In this document: piece by piece, positions 15,970-22,699 of the stretch
How the letters are laid out: every line of letters starts with the position of its first letter
Numbering within the stretch: position 1 is the first letter of the stretch
NCBI RefSeq assembly: GCF_016586355.1
Contig: NZ_BLYI01000069.1
Span: 1 to 38,417 of the forward strand
Direction of reading: 5' to 3'
Source of the DNA: Anaerostipes butyraticus
GTDB taxonomy: Bacteria > Bacillota > Clostridia > Lachnospirales > Lachnospiraceae
DNA: 38,417 nt
Made by a program: the position numbers and the translations under genes
The notes under the pieces: generated by a model
Told to the model about the DNA's origin: nothing
The model's database searches: none
Seen by the model: the letters and a program-made list of their open reading frames with translations, nothing else

Positions 15970-16446
15970 ATGAAATTATCATTGGGATGTGACGAAGCGG
16001 CATATGATCTGAAAGAAAAATTAAAACAGCATCTTCTGGAAGAAGGACATGAGGTAATAGATAACGGCGTAGGGCAGGGGGAGACAGCCCTCTATCCGGA
16101 TATTGCCGTAAAAACCTGTAAAAAGGTGACGGACGGCACCTGTGACCGGGGAATTCTTGTGTGCGGTACAGGAATCGGAATGGCAATGACAGCCAATAAA
16201 GTACCGGGAATCCGGGCAGCTGTATGTCATGATCCGTATTCAGCGGAAAGATCAATTCTGAGCAATAACGGAAATGTAATGTGCATGGGAGCAAGGGTGA
16301 TCGCGCCACAGCTTGCTTTATATCTTCTGGATATCTGGATGGGACTGGAATTTAAAGACAGTCCGTCCACGGAAAAAGTAGAACGCATGACATATTATGA
16401 AAATCAGTTTTGTGGGAAACAGGAGGTGCCGGAACATGAAATTTAA
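15970..16446 (+). CDS. RpiB/LacA/LacB-family sugar-phosphate isomerase
   Basis: A 158-aa aldose-ketose phosphate isomerase. Family elements are LGCDEAAYDLK, catalytic Cys65 in VCGTGIGM, CHDPYSAERS (His87) and NNGNVMCMGARVI. The usual Asp-His pair near the N-terminus is Asp8-Glu9 here, a change in the phosphate- or ring-binding position. That suggests a substrate other than ribose-5-phosphate; relatives act on galactose-6-P, allose-6-P and erythrose-4-P. It overlaps the next gene by 11 bp, so the two products are made together. AGAAGGAG precedes the start. Confidence 0.88.
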   Translation: MKLSLGCDEAAYDLKEKLKQHLLEEGHEVIDNGVGQGETALYPDIAVKTCKKVTDGTCDRGILVCGTGIGMAMTANKVPGIRAAVCHDPYSAERSILSNNGNVMCMGARVIAPQLALYLLDIWMGLEFKDSPSTEKVERMTYYENQFCGKQEVPEHEI

Positions 16447-17293
16447 ATTTGGAGTGGATACATTCATCTGGTCGGAGAACTATGGAAAGGATGATCTCTG
16501 GATCATTCCGAAGGCAAAAGAACTGGGATTTGAGGTGATCGACTTTGCGATTTCCGATCCATATGGGTTCCCTGTCAAAGAAGTAAAAGACGAACTGGAC
16601 AGGGTGGGGATTGACTGTGTATGTACCACCACCCTGACGGAAGAAACCAATCCGATTTCTCCGGATCCGGATATCCGAAAAGCGGCGGTGAGGGCAGTGA
16701 AAAAATGCATTGATATCTGCAATGAACTGGGAGCGCCGATTTTAGGCGGTGTAAATTATGCGGCATGGGGATATCTTACGAAAAAGCCGAGGACTCAGGA
16801 AGAGTGGAAGCATGGCGTTGAGTGCATGAGGGAATCTGCAGAGTATGCAAAAGCAACAGGAAATGTAAATATCTGTGTGGAATGTGTGAACCGCTTTGAA
16901 ACCCACTTTTTGAATATTGCGGAAGACGCAGTACAATTCTGCAGGGATGTCGGAACAGATAATATGAAGGTCCACCTGGATTGTTTTCATATGATACGGG
17001 AAGAAAAAAGCTTTTCCGGAGCAGTGAAAACCTGTGGGAAAAAATATCTGGGATATGTTCATGTCAATGAAAATGACAGAGGGATTCCGGGAACCGGTCT
17101 GGTTCCATTTCGGGAATTTTTTACGGCATTAAAGGAAATCGGGTACGATGGTCCTCTGGTCATTGAATCTTTTGACCCAAGTTTTGAAGAATTAAGCGGG
17201 AACTGCGCAATCTGGAGAAAATTTGCGGATACAGGGGAAGAACTGGCGGTAGAAGGACTGAAGAATCTGAAGGCAATTGCAGAAACTGTATAG
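16436..17293 (+). CDS. Ketose 3-epimerase-like TIM-barrel protein
   Basis: A 285-aa member of the D-tagatose 3-epimerase/D-psicose (allulose) 3-epimerase group of xylose-isomerase-like TIM barrels. The four metal ligands line up with those of known epimerases: Glu149 (ICVECVNRFE), Asp182 (HLDCFH), His209 (GYVHVNEND) and Glu244 (VIESFD). His185 and Arg215 match the substrate O-binding residues. I start at ATG 16436, eight bases after AGGAGG; the longer frame from 16397 is inside rpiB-like coding sequence. Expected reaction: C3 epimerisation of a ketose or ketose phosphate. Overlap with the isomerase gene and a 12-bp gap to dhaK show tight coupling. Confidence 0.9.
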   Translation: MKFKFGVDTFIWSENYGKDDLWIIPKAKELGFEVIDFAISDPYGFPVKEVKDELDRVGIDCVCTTTLTEETNPISPDPDIRKAAVRAVKKCIDICNELGAPILGGVNYAAWGYLTKKPRTQEEWKHGVECMRESAEYAKATGNVNICVECVNRFETHFLNIAEDAVQFCRDVGTDNMKVHLDCFHMIREEKSFSGAVKTCGKKYLGYVHVNENDRGIPGTGLVPFREFFTALKEIGYDGPLVIESFDPSFEELSGNCAIWRKFADTGEELAVEGLKNLKAIAETV

Positions 17294-17305
17294 GAGGAAC
17301 CGCTT

Positions 17306-18304
17306 ATGAATCGTATTGTAAATGATCCAAATTATGTTGTGGAAGATATGCTCAAAGGTTTTGTAAAAAACCATAAAGATCTGGTGGAAAAAACAGAAAA
17401 TGACAGAGTTTTAAAGTATAAGAAGGCGCCGGTGGAAGGAAAAGTAGGGATCGTAACGGGCGGCGGTTCCGGGCATAAGCCGGCTTTTATCGGATACATA
17501 GGAGAAAATTTGTGTGATGCAGTGGCAGTAGGGGAAATTTTTTCTTCTCCGACGGCAAAAGCATTCCTGGATGCTATCAAGGCAGCAGATTCCGGAAAAG
17601 GAGTTGCGTGTCTGTATGGAAATTATGCGGGAGATAATATGAATGTAAAGATGGCAGTCCGCAAGGCAAAAAAACTGGGGATTGAAGTAAAAACCGTAGT
17701 AGCAAATGATGACTGCGCCTCAGCTCCAAAAGATGAATTGGAAAAACGCAGAGGAGTGGCAGGGGAAGTTCTTATGTGGAAAGTCGGCGGAGCGAAAGCG
17801 GCTATGGGGGCAGATCTGGATGAAGTCATTGCCGCAGCACAGAAAGCCATCGATTATACCAGGTCCGTGGGAATCGGGACAGCACCCTGCACGATTCCAG
17901 CTGTGGGACATCCTAATTTTCAGATTGAAGACGGAATGATGGAAGTAGGCATTGGCCATCATGGGGAACCGGGAATCAATGTACAGCCGTTAAAGACAGC
18001 CAGGGAAATTGCAGATGAAATGCTGGATCTGATTCTTCCGGATCTACCTTTTGAAGCAGGAGATGAAGTTGTTGTTTTACTGTCCGGTCTGGGCGCGACA
18101 CCGGTTATGGAACAGTATATTGTATATGACCGGGTAGAAGAAGTCCTGGAGGAAAAAGGAATCAGCGTTTACCGGTCTTATGTGGGCAATTACTTCACAT
18201 CTCTGGAAATGATGGGAGTAACTCTGACGGTCATGAAACTGGATGAAGAATTAAAAGAATGTATGGATCTGCCGGTGAATTCTGCAGGCCTGAAACAGTT
18301 TTAG
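17306..18304 (+). CDS. dhaK: Dihydroxyacetone kinase subunit DhaK (or tetrulose kinase relative)
   Basis: A 332-aa substrate-binding subunit. It has GGGSGHKPAF (His57), YAGDNMN (Asp110, general base position) and IGHHGEPG, whose second His (219) corresponds to the His that forms a hemiaminal with the ketone carbonyl. It works with DhaL (18451), which carries the nucleotide. No DhaM is present, so the phosphate source (PTS via a distant DhaM, or ATP) is open. Relatives phosphorylate dihydroxyacetone, D-glyceraldehyde or erythrulose, all possible products of this pathway. GGAGGAACC precedes the start, 12 bp after the epimerase gene. Confidence 0.9.
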   Translation: MNRIVNDPNYVVEDMLKGFVKNHKDLVEKTENDRVLKYKKAPVEGKVGIVTGGGSGHKPAFIGYIGENLCDAVAVGEIFSSPTAKAFLDAIKAADSGKGVACLYGNYAGDNMNVKMAVRKAKKLGIEVKTVVANDDCASAPKDELEKRRGVAGEVLMWKVGGAKAAMGADLDEVIAAAQKAIDYTRSVGIGTAPCTIPAVGHPNFQIEDGMMEVGIGHHGEPGINVQPLKTAREIADEMLDLILPDLPFEAGDEVVVLLSGLGATPVMEQYIVYDRVEEVLEEKGISVYRSYVGNYFTSLEMMGVTLTVMKLDEELKECMDLPVNSAGLKQF

Positions 18305-18329
18305 GCAAAGACTGGGGCAAAGTGAAATG

Positions 18330-18349
18330 TGGCACAATTCTTTGTGCCA
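18330..18349 (+). terminator. Hairpin after dhaK (weak or attenuating)
   Basis: TGGCACAA (18330-18337) pairs with TTGTGCCA (18342-18349) around a 4-nt loop. The T run after it is poor, so partial read-through into dhaL is likely. Confidence 0.5.
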
Positions 18350-18368
18350 TATTTGTACTTAAATCTGA

Positions 18369-18397
18369 TTGGGATTCAAAAACTGCTGTGATAAAAT
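18369..18397 (+). promoter_or_regulatory. Candidate promoter for dhaL
   Basis: TTGGGA (18369-18374), 17-bp spacer, TAAAAT (18392-18397), 53 bp before the dhaL start. It would let dhaL be expressed apart from dhaK. Confidence 0.55.
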
Positions 18398-18450
18398 AAG
18401 ATTAGATCAAGAGAAAAAACAAATAATCGAAATAGTACGAGGTGAAGAAG

Positions 18451-19089
18451 ATGGAAAGTTTCAAGAATGCAGATGCAGGCGTGATCGTAGAACAGCTGAT
18501 CCGGACAATCCAGGAACAGAGAGATTACTTAAGTGAGATTGATGGAAAAATTGGTGACGGAGATCATGGGATCAACATGAACAAAGGATTTACCATGTGT
18601 GAAGAAAAACTGAAGGGACAGACCTATAATCTGTCAGAAGGGCTGTCAATTCTTGGAGAAACCCTGCTGGATGACATTGGAGGTTCCATGGGACCTCTTT
18701 ACGGCATGCTGTTTGATGAGATGTCTATGGCATGTGAAGATGCGGAAGAGATCAATGCCGATGTTTTCGGTGAGATGATCACCGGAGCAGTGGAAGGAAT
18801 CCAGGAAATCAGTCCTGCAAAGGTAGGAGATAAGTCTCTTCTTGACACGCTGGTTCCGGCCAAAGAGGCTTTTGTACAGGCCAAAGAAGAAGGAAAAGGG
18901 TTTGGAGAATGTCTGGACGCAATGAATGAAGCGGCTGAAAAAGGATGGCAGTCTACGAAAGATCTGGTTGCCAGGATCGGAAGAGCAAGCCGTCTGGGAG
19001 AGCGTTCCAGAGGAGTTCTGGATGCAGGAGCCACCAGCTGCTATTTTATCATCACAACGATTGGAAAAGGGGCAAAGAGTCTTTTATAA
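18451..19089 (+). CDS. dhaL: Dihydroxyacetone kinase subunit DhaL
   Basis: A 212-aa nucleotide-binding subunit. IDGKIGDGDHG holds the three Asp residues that bind two Mg ions and ADP, and GGSMGPLYGML is the phosphate-binding loop. Length matches E. coli DhaL (about 210). I start at ATG 18451 with GAGGTGAAG upstream; the in-frame GTG at 18442 is inside that ribosome site. It partners DhaK but is separated from it by 146 bp that hold a hairpin and a possible promoter, unusual for subunits needed in equal amounts. A strong terminator follows. Confidence 0.92.
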   Translation: MESFKNADAGVIVEQLIRTIQEQRDYLSEIDGKIGDGDHGINMNKGFTMCEEKLKGQTYNLSEGLSILGETLLDDIGGSMGPLYGMLFDEMSMACEDAEEINADVFGEMITGAVEGIQEISPAKVGDKSLLDTLVPAKEAFVQAKEEGKGFGECLDAMNEAAEKGWQSTKDLVARIGRASRLGERSRGVLDAGATSCYFIITTIGKGAKSLL

Positions 19090-19141
19090 AAACCATGCAG
19101 TACGGGCGTCCGCCCTCATATATCATACAATTCAAAAAAAG

Positions 19142-19173
19142 ACATCAGAAAAGGATTCTGATGTTCTTTTTTT
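19142..19173 (+). terminator. Terminator of dhaL and of the ketose operon
   Basis: ACATCAGAA and TTCTGATGT form a 9-bp stem with a short loop, followed by seven or more T. Confidence 0.88.
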
Positions 19174-19212
19174 ATTTCACAGGAAACATCGTTTCTATGA
19201 AATAAAAACGGA
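19173..19212. repeat. Dispersed palindromic repeat, copy C
   Basis: Contains ATTTCACAGGAAAC and GTTTCTATGAAAT, an imperfect palindrome, then AAAAACGGAAG. The same palindrome is seen at 22572-22601 and 35556-35583 and its first arm at 655. Confidence 0.65.
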
Positions 19213-19237
19213 AGAAACTTTTTGTAAAAGGAAATAA

Positions 19238-19266
19238 TTGACAATTAAATAAAAATATGGTAAATT
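19238..19266 (+). promoter_or_regulatory. Promoter of the 6S-like RNA
   Basis: TTGACA (19238-19243), 17-bp spacer, TAAATT (19261-19266). The predicted start at about 19273 falls one base before the long closing stem. Confidence 0.8.
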
Positions 19267-19272
19267 AAAGGT

Positions 19273-19438
19273 AGAAAGTGCTTGTACGGCAGCACAATTT
19301 TAAATCCCCTATTTTAAGATCTTGGTTTCCTTTTGGCGGTTCAGCCAATCATACCCCGATAATTTCTTAAAAATCATCATCAATCATTAGGCTTTTATCC
19401 TCTATCTTTTTTTCGCTGCTGTATGGGCGCTTTCTTTG
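19273..19438 (+). ncRNA. ssrS: Structured non-coding RNA, probable 6S RNA
   Basis: Bases 19274-19293 pair with 19415-19434 along 20 uninterrupted base pairs, five of them G-U wobbles, so the pairing is conserved at the RNA rather than DNA level. Inside is a large, mostly unpaired bubble. Next come TTTTAAGA/TCTTAAAA (8 bp), GGT/ACC and an apical TTGGC/GCCAA hairpin. A closing stem, wide bubble and terminal hairpin of about 165 nt is the 6S RNA plan, an RNA that mimics an open promoter and binds RNA polymerase. A consensus promoter fires just before the stem and a T-rich stretch follows it. No conserved riboswitch core was recognised. The 6S name is inference; a structured RNA is well supported. 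Confidence 0.6.
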
Positions 19439-19491
19439 ATACAGGACATGACAGCCGAAAAATTTTGTACAAAAACTATTCAGAAATGTCA

Positions 19492-19520
19492 ATGACAAAC
19501 ACGGGAGAATATGTTATGAT
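19492..19520 (+). promoter_or_regulatory. pyrG promoter
   Basis: ATGACA (19492-19497), 17-bp spacer and TATGAT (19515-19520), with an extended -10 TG at 19512-19513. It lies 56 bp before pyrG. The predicted start region lacks the GGG tract used for reiterative-transcription control of pyrG in Bacillus. Confidence 0.7.
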
Positions 19521-19575
19521 AGTACTTTAGTTAGGATAAAATAAGAGAAAGATTCACATATTAGGAGGAAATATC

Positions 19576-21183
19576 ATGCCAGTAAAATACGTATTTGTTA
19601 CCGGTGGAGTTGTATCCGGACTTGGAAAGGGAATTACAGCAGCTTCTCTGGGACGATTACTGAAAGCAAGAGGGTATTATGTAACAAGCCAGAAGTTTGA
19701 CCCGTATATCAATATCGATCCGGGGACGATGAACCCAATCCAGCACGGAGAGGTGTTTGTAACAGACGATGGAGCAGAGACTGACCTGGATCTGGGACAT
19801 TATGAAAGATTTATTGATGAGGGACTGAATAAAAAATCAAATGTTACGACAGGAAAGGTTTACTGGAGTATATTGTCCAAGGAAAGACGTGGAGATTATG
19901 GAGGAAATACTGTTCAGGTAATTCCTCATGTAACCAACGAGATCAAAAGCCGTTTTTACCGCAGCGATGATACCAGCCGTCAGGAAGTAGCGATCATCGA
20001 GATCGGAGGTACGGTAGGAGATATCGAAAGCCAGCCGTTTTTAGAGGCATTAAGACAGTTCCAGCATGAAGTGGGACATGAAAACTGCATTTTGATCCAT
20101 GTAACTTTGATTCCTTATCTGAAGAGCTCAGGAGAGCTGAAGACAAAACCGACGCAGGCAAGTGTAAAAGATCTGCAGGGAATGGGAATTCAGCCGGATA
20201 TTCTGGTCTGCCGTTCAGATTATCCGTTAAATGACGGAATCAAGAGAAAGATCGCGCAGTTCTGTAATGTGGAGAAAGATCGTGTTATCCAGAATCTGGA
20301 TGCAGAGATCTTGTATGAAGTACCGCTGATGATGGAAAAAGAGCGTCTTGCTCATGAAGTATGTGCCTGTCTGCATATGTCCTGTCCGGATCCGGATCTG
20401 GATGAATGGAAGAAGATGATCGAGAACTGGAAACATCCAAAACACAAAGTAGAGGTTGCTCTGGTTGGAAAATATGTTTCTCTGCACGATGCTTATATCA
20501 GCGTTGTGGAATCTTTGCAGCACGCAGGGGTTGCTAATTCCGCGGATGTTTCAATCCGCTGGGTGGATTCTGAGAGAGTCAGCTCTTATAATGTAGAGGA
20601 AATGCTGGGCGGAGTCCATGGAATCATCGTTCCGGGAGGATTTGGAGACCGCGGAATCGAAGGAATGATCTGCGCCATCCAGTATGCAAGGGAAAAACAG
20701 ATTCCTTATCTCGGATTATGTCTGGGAATGCAGCTTACCATCGTGGAATTCGCGAGAAACGTACTGGGATACGCAGATGCTCACAGCAAAGAGTTTAATG
20801 AAGAAACGACACATCCGATGATCCATATTATGCCGGATCAGGATGGAGTTACGGATCTTGGAGGAACCCTGAGACTTGGATCTTATCCATGTGTGCTGGC
20901 GGATGGATCTAAGGCAGCAGAGCTTTATGGGGAAAAAGAAATCCATGAGAGACATCGTCACAGATATGAGGTCAATAACAAGTATCGAGATGTTCTCCAG
21001 GAGAACGGAATGATGCTTTCCGGATGTTCTCCGGATGGAAGAATCGTAGAGATGATCGAGATTCCTTCTCATCCATGGTTTATAGCAACACAGGCTCATC
21101 CGGAATTTAAATCAAGACCGAATAAAGCTCATCCGCTGTTCAGAGGATTTATTGAAGCGGCTTTAAAACATCAGGAGAAATAA
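19576..21183 (+). CDS. pyrG: CTP synthase
   Basis: A 535-aa cytoplasmic enzyme making CTP from UTP, ATP and glutamine. The N-terminal synthetase domain (about 1-270) begins with the P-loop-like [20 protein letters not shown]. The C-terminal class I glutamine amidotransferase domain (about 290-535) has the catalytic Cys in LGLCLGMQ and a His/Glu pair in AHPEF. Full length for the family. The start follows TTAGGAGGAAATATC. Monocistronic, with its own promoter and terminator. Confidence 0.98.
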   Translation: MPVKYVFVTGGVVSGLGKGITAASLGRLLKARGYYVTSQKFDPYINIDPGTMNPIQHGEVFVTDDGAETDLDLGHYERFIDEGLNKKSNVTTGKVYWSILSKERRGDYGGNTVQVIPHVTNEIKSRFYRSDDTSRQEVAIIEIGGTVGDIESQPFLEALRQFQHEVGHENCILIHVTLIPYLKSSGELKTKPTQASVKDLQGMGIQPDILVCRSDYPLNDGIKRKIAQFCNVEKDRVIQNLDAEILYEVPLMMEKERLAHEVCACLHMSCPDPDLDEWKKMIENWKHPKHKVEVALVGKYVSLHDAYISVVESLQHAGVANSADVSIRWVDSERVSSYNVEEMLGGVHGIIVPGGFGDRGIEGMICAIQYAREKQIPYLGLCLGMQLTIVEFARNVLGYADAHSKEFNEETTHPMIHIMPDQDGVTDLGGTLRLGSYPCVLADGSKAAELYGEKEIHERHRHRYEVNNKYRDVLQENGMMLSGCSPDGRIVEMIEIPSHPWFIATQAHPEFKSRPNKAHPLFRGFIEAALKHQEK

Positions 21184-21195
21184 AGTGATAAAAAA

Positions 21196-21229
21196 CCTTT
21201 GGCACAGATTACATGTGCCGAAGGTTTTT
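21196..21229 (+). terminator. pyrG terminator
   Basis: An 11-bp stem CCTTTGGCACA/TGTGCCGAAGG (one T-G) with a 7-nt loop and five T. Confidence 0.9.
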
Positions 21230-21230
21230 A

Positions 21231-21239
21231 TGTTATAAT
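21231..21239 (+). promoter_or_regulatory. Extended -10 promoter of the first SorE-like gene
   Basis: TGTTATAAT is a TGn-TATAAT extended -10, just downstream of the pyrG terminator. No -35 is obvious. The predicted start is near 21246. Confidence 0.6.
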
Positions 21240-21278
21240 GAAAAGGACAGGTTGAATGCAGAATGGGAGGTGCGGGTT

Positions 21279-22535
21279 ATAAAAGTTAAAGGCGTAAGAC
21301 TCTACGGAGTAAAAGATATCAGACTGGAAGAGTTTGAACTCCCTGAGATTGAAGAAGATCAGATATTATTGAAGATAATATGCAATGGGATTGCGATGTC
21401 GACGTTAAAGGAAATTACACTGGCACAGAGACATCTGAGAGTGCCAAAGAATATACGAAGAAAACCGGTTCTGATCGGACATGAGTTTTCCGGTGTGATC
21501 GAGAAGGTCGGAAGCCGCTGGAAGGATGAGTACAAAGAAGGAGATACTTTTGTTGTGGTACCGGAAGTGCCCAATCAGATTGAATCTCCAGGATATTCCT
21601 ACCAGTATTTTGGAGGCGCGGCGACATACTGTATCATACCGGGAGATGTGATTGAGAAAGGATGTCTGCTGCGTTATGACGGTGATACATTTTATGAACC
21701 GGCGATGGCACAGGCATTGTACAGTATTGTGGGAAGCTTTCATTCCAATTATCACAGCATGCCGGGATCTCATGAACACATTTCCGGAATTAAGGAAGGG
21801 GGCAACACGATCATTCTGGGAGGCTGCGGTCCTATGGGGGTTATGGCGATCCGTTATGTACTCCAGATGGAAAAGAAACCAAAACGTCTTGTGATCACAG
21901 ACACCAATGCCGTAAGGATAGAGCGGGCAAGAAAGCTGATTACGGTACAGGAAGCTGAACGATGCGGTGTGGATCTGTATTATATTAATCCGGAGATGTT
22001 TCCGGATCCGGCGCCGGTTCTGCTGGCGATCACCAATGAAAAAGGCTATGATGATGTGTTTGTTTATGCGCCGCCGAAAAATGTCGCGGAATTGGGAAAC
22101 CGGATCATGGCAATGGATGGATGCATGAATATTTATGCGGCAACTGCGGATAAAAAATACCGGGCAGGCATGAATATTTATGGCAGCCATTATTTGAAAA
22201 CGAAGCTGATCGGTTCTTCCGGCGGACTTCGGTCCGATATGGAGGAAGCCATTGATCTTATTTTAAGCGGCAGGATCAATATGGCAGAGAATATTACCCA
22301 TGTGGGAGGATTGGACGCAATCGTTGATACAACGCTGTATTTAAAGAAAATGGTAGGAGAGAAAAAGATTGTTTATAATCAAATCAATATGCCGCTGACA
22401 GCCATTGAAGATTTCAGAAAGCTTGGAAATGAGGATCCGGTTTTTGAAAAACTGGCGGATGCCTGTGACCGGCATGGAGGTTTCTGGAACAAAGAGGCCG
22501 AAGACATTTTACTGAATGAATACGGGAAAAAATAA
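21279..22535 (+). CDS. SorE-like zinc-type dehydrogenase paralog 1, apparent ATA start, zinc site degraded
   Basis: A 418-aa medium-chain dehydrogenase of the SorE (L-sorbose-1-phosphate reductase) group, full length and without frameshift. The codon aligned with the ATG of the paralog at 25596 is ATA (21279-21281), eight bases after GGGAGG; bases just after it are nearly identical in the two genes. Other in-frame starts (GTG 21270, TTG 21252) are poorly spaced. Residue 39, a Cys zinc ligand in both paralogs (SICMST), is Ala here (GIAMST). Residue 145, Glu in the EP motif of both paralogs, is Gln. His68 and the nucleotide motif LGGCGPMG remain. It is therefore either a degenerating gene or a protein with a changed role. 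No DeoR gene follows it, unlike the paralogs. Confidence 0.82.
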   Translation: MKVKGVRLYGVKDIRLEEFELPEIEEDQILLKIICNGIAMSTLKEITLAQRHLRVPKNIRRKPVLIGHEFSGVIEKVGSRWKDEYKEGDTFVVVPEVPNQIESPGYSYQYFGGAATYCIIPGDVIEKGCLLRYDGDTFYEPAMAQALYSIVGSFHSNYHSMPGSHEHISGIKEGGNTIILGGCGPMGVMAIRYVLQMEKKPKRLVITDTNAVRIERARKLITVQEAERCGVDLYYINPEMFPDPAPVLLAITNEKGYDDVFVYAPPKNVAELGNRIMAMDGCMNIYAATADKKYRAGMNIYGSHYLKTKLIGSSGGLRSDMEEAIDLILSGRINMAENITHVGGLDAIVDTTLYLKKMVGEKKIVYNQINMPLTAIEDFRKLGNEDPVFEKLADACDRHGGFWNKEAEDILLNEYGKK

Positions 22536-22539
22536 AGAA

Positions 22540-22571
22540 AGCCGGACAGATCGACTGTCCGGCTGATTTTT
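22540..22571 (+). terminator. Terminator after SorE-like paralog 1
   Basis: A perfect 10-bp stem AGCCGGACAG/CTGTCCGGCT with a 5-nt loop, followed by GATTTTTATTT. Confidence 0.9.
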
Positions 22572-22699
22572 ATTTCATAGAAAACTTCGTTCCTATGAAA
22601 TAAAAACGCTCCGCGAGAATCACACTGCGGCGGAACGGAAGATACCGCTCATGCGCCCCGCCGCAGGCGGAGAATCCTGCTTTGCAGGATTCTTTCTTA
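22567..22699. repeat. Dispersed intergenic repeat, copy B (longest)
   Basis: Begins with the palindrome ATTTCATAG ... CTATGAAAT (22572-22601). It continues through a GC-rich middle with GCGGCGGAACGG and ends with CCGCCGCAGGCGGAG and the hairpin AATCCTGCTTTGCAGGATT. Copies with parts of this order are at 651, 19173 and 35555. Here it separates the first SorE-like gene from the convergent ATPase gene. Confidence 0.75.

Noticed and set aside
19440-19575. Possible G-tract attenuation leader of pyrG as in Bacillus
   Set aside because: No GGG at the predicted start and no terminator hairpin between the promoter and pyrG.
21213-21278. ATG-started upstream extension of SorE-like paralog 1
   Set aside because: The ATG lies inside the pyrG terminator, upstream of the gene's own -10 box, and the added residues match neither paralog.
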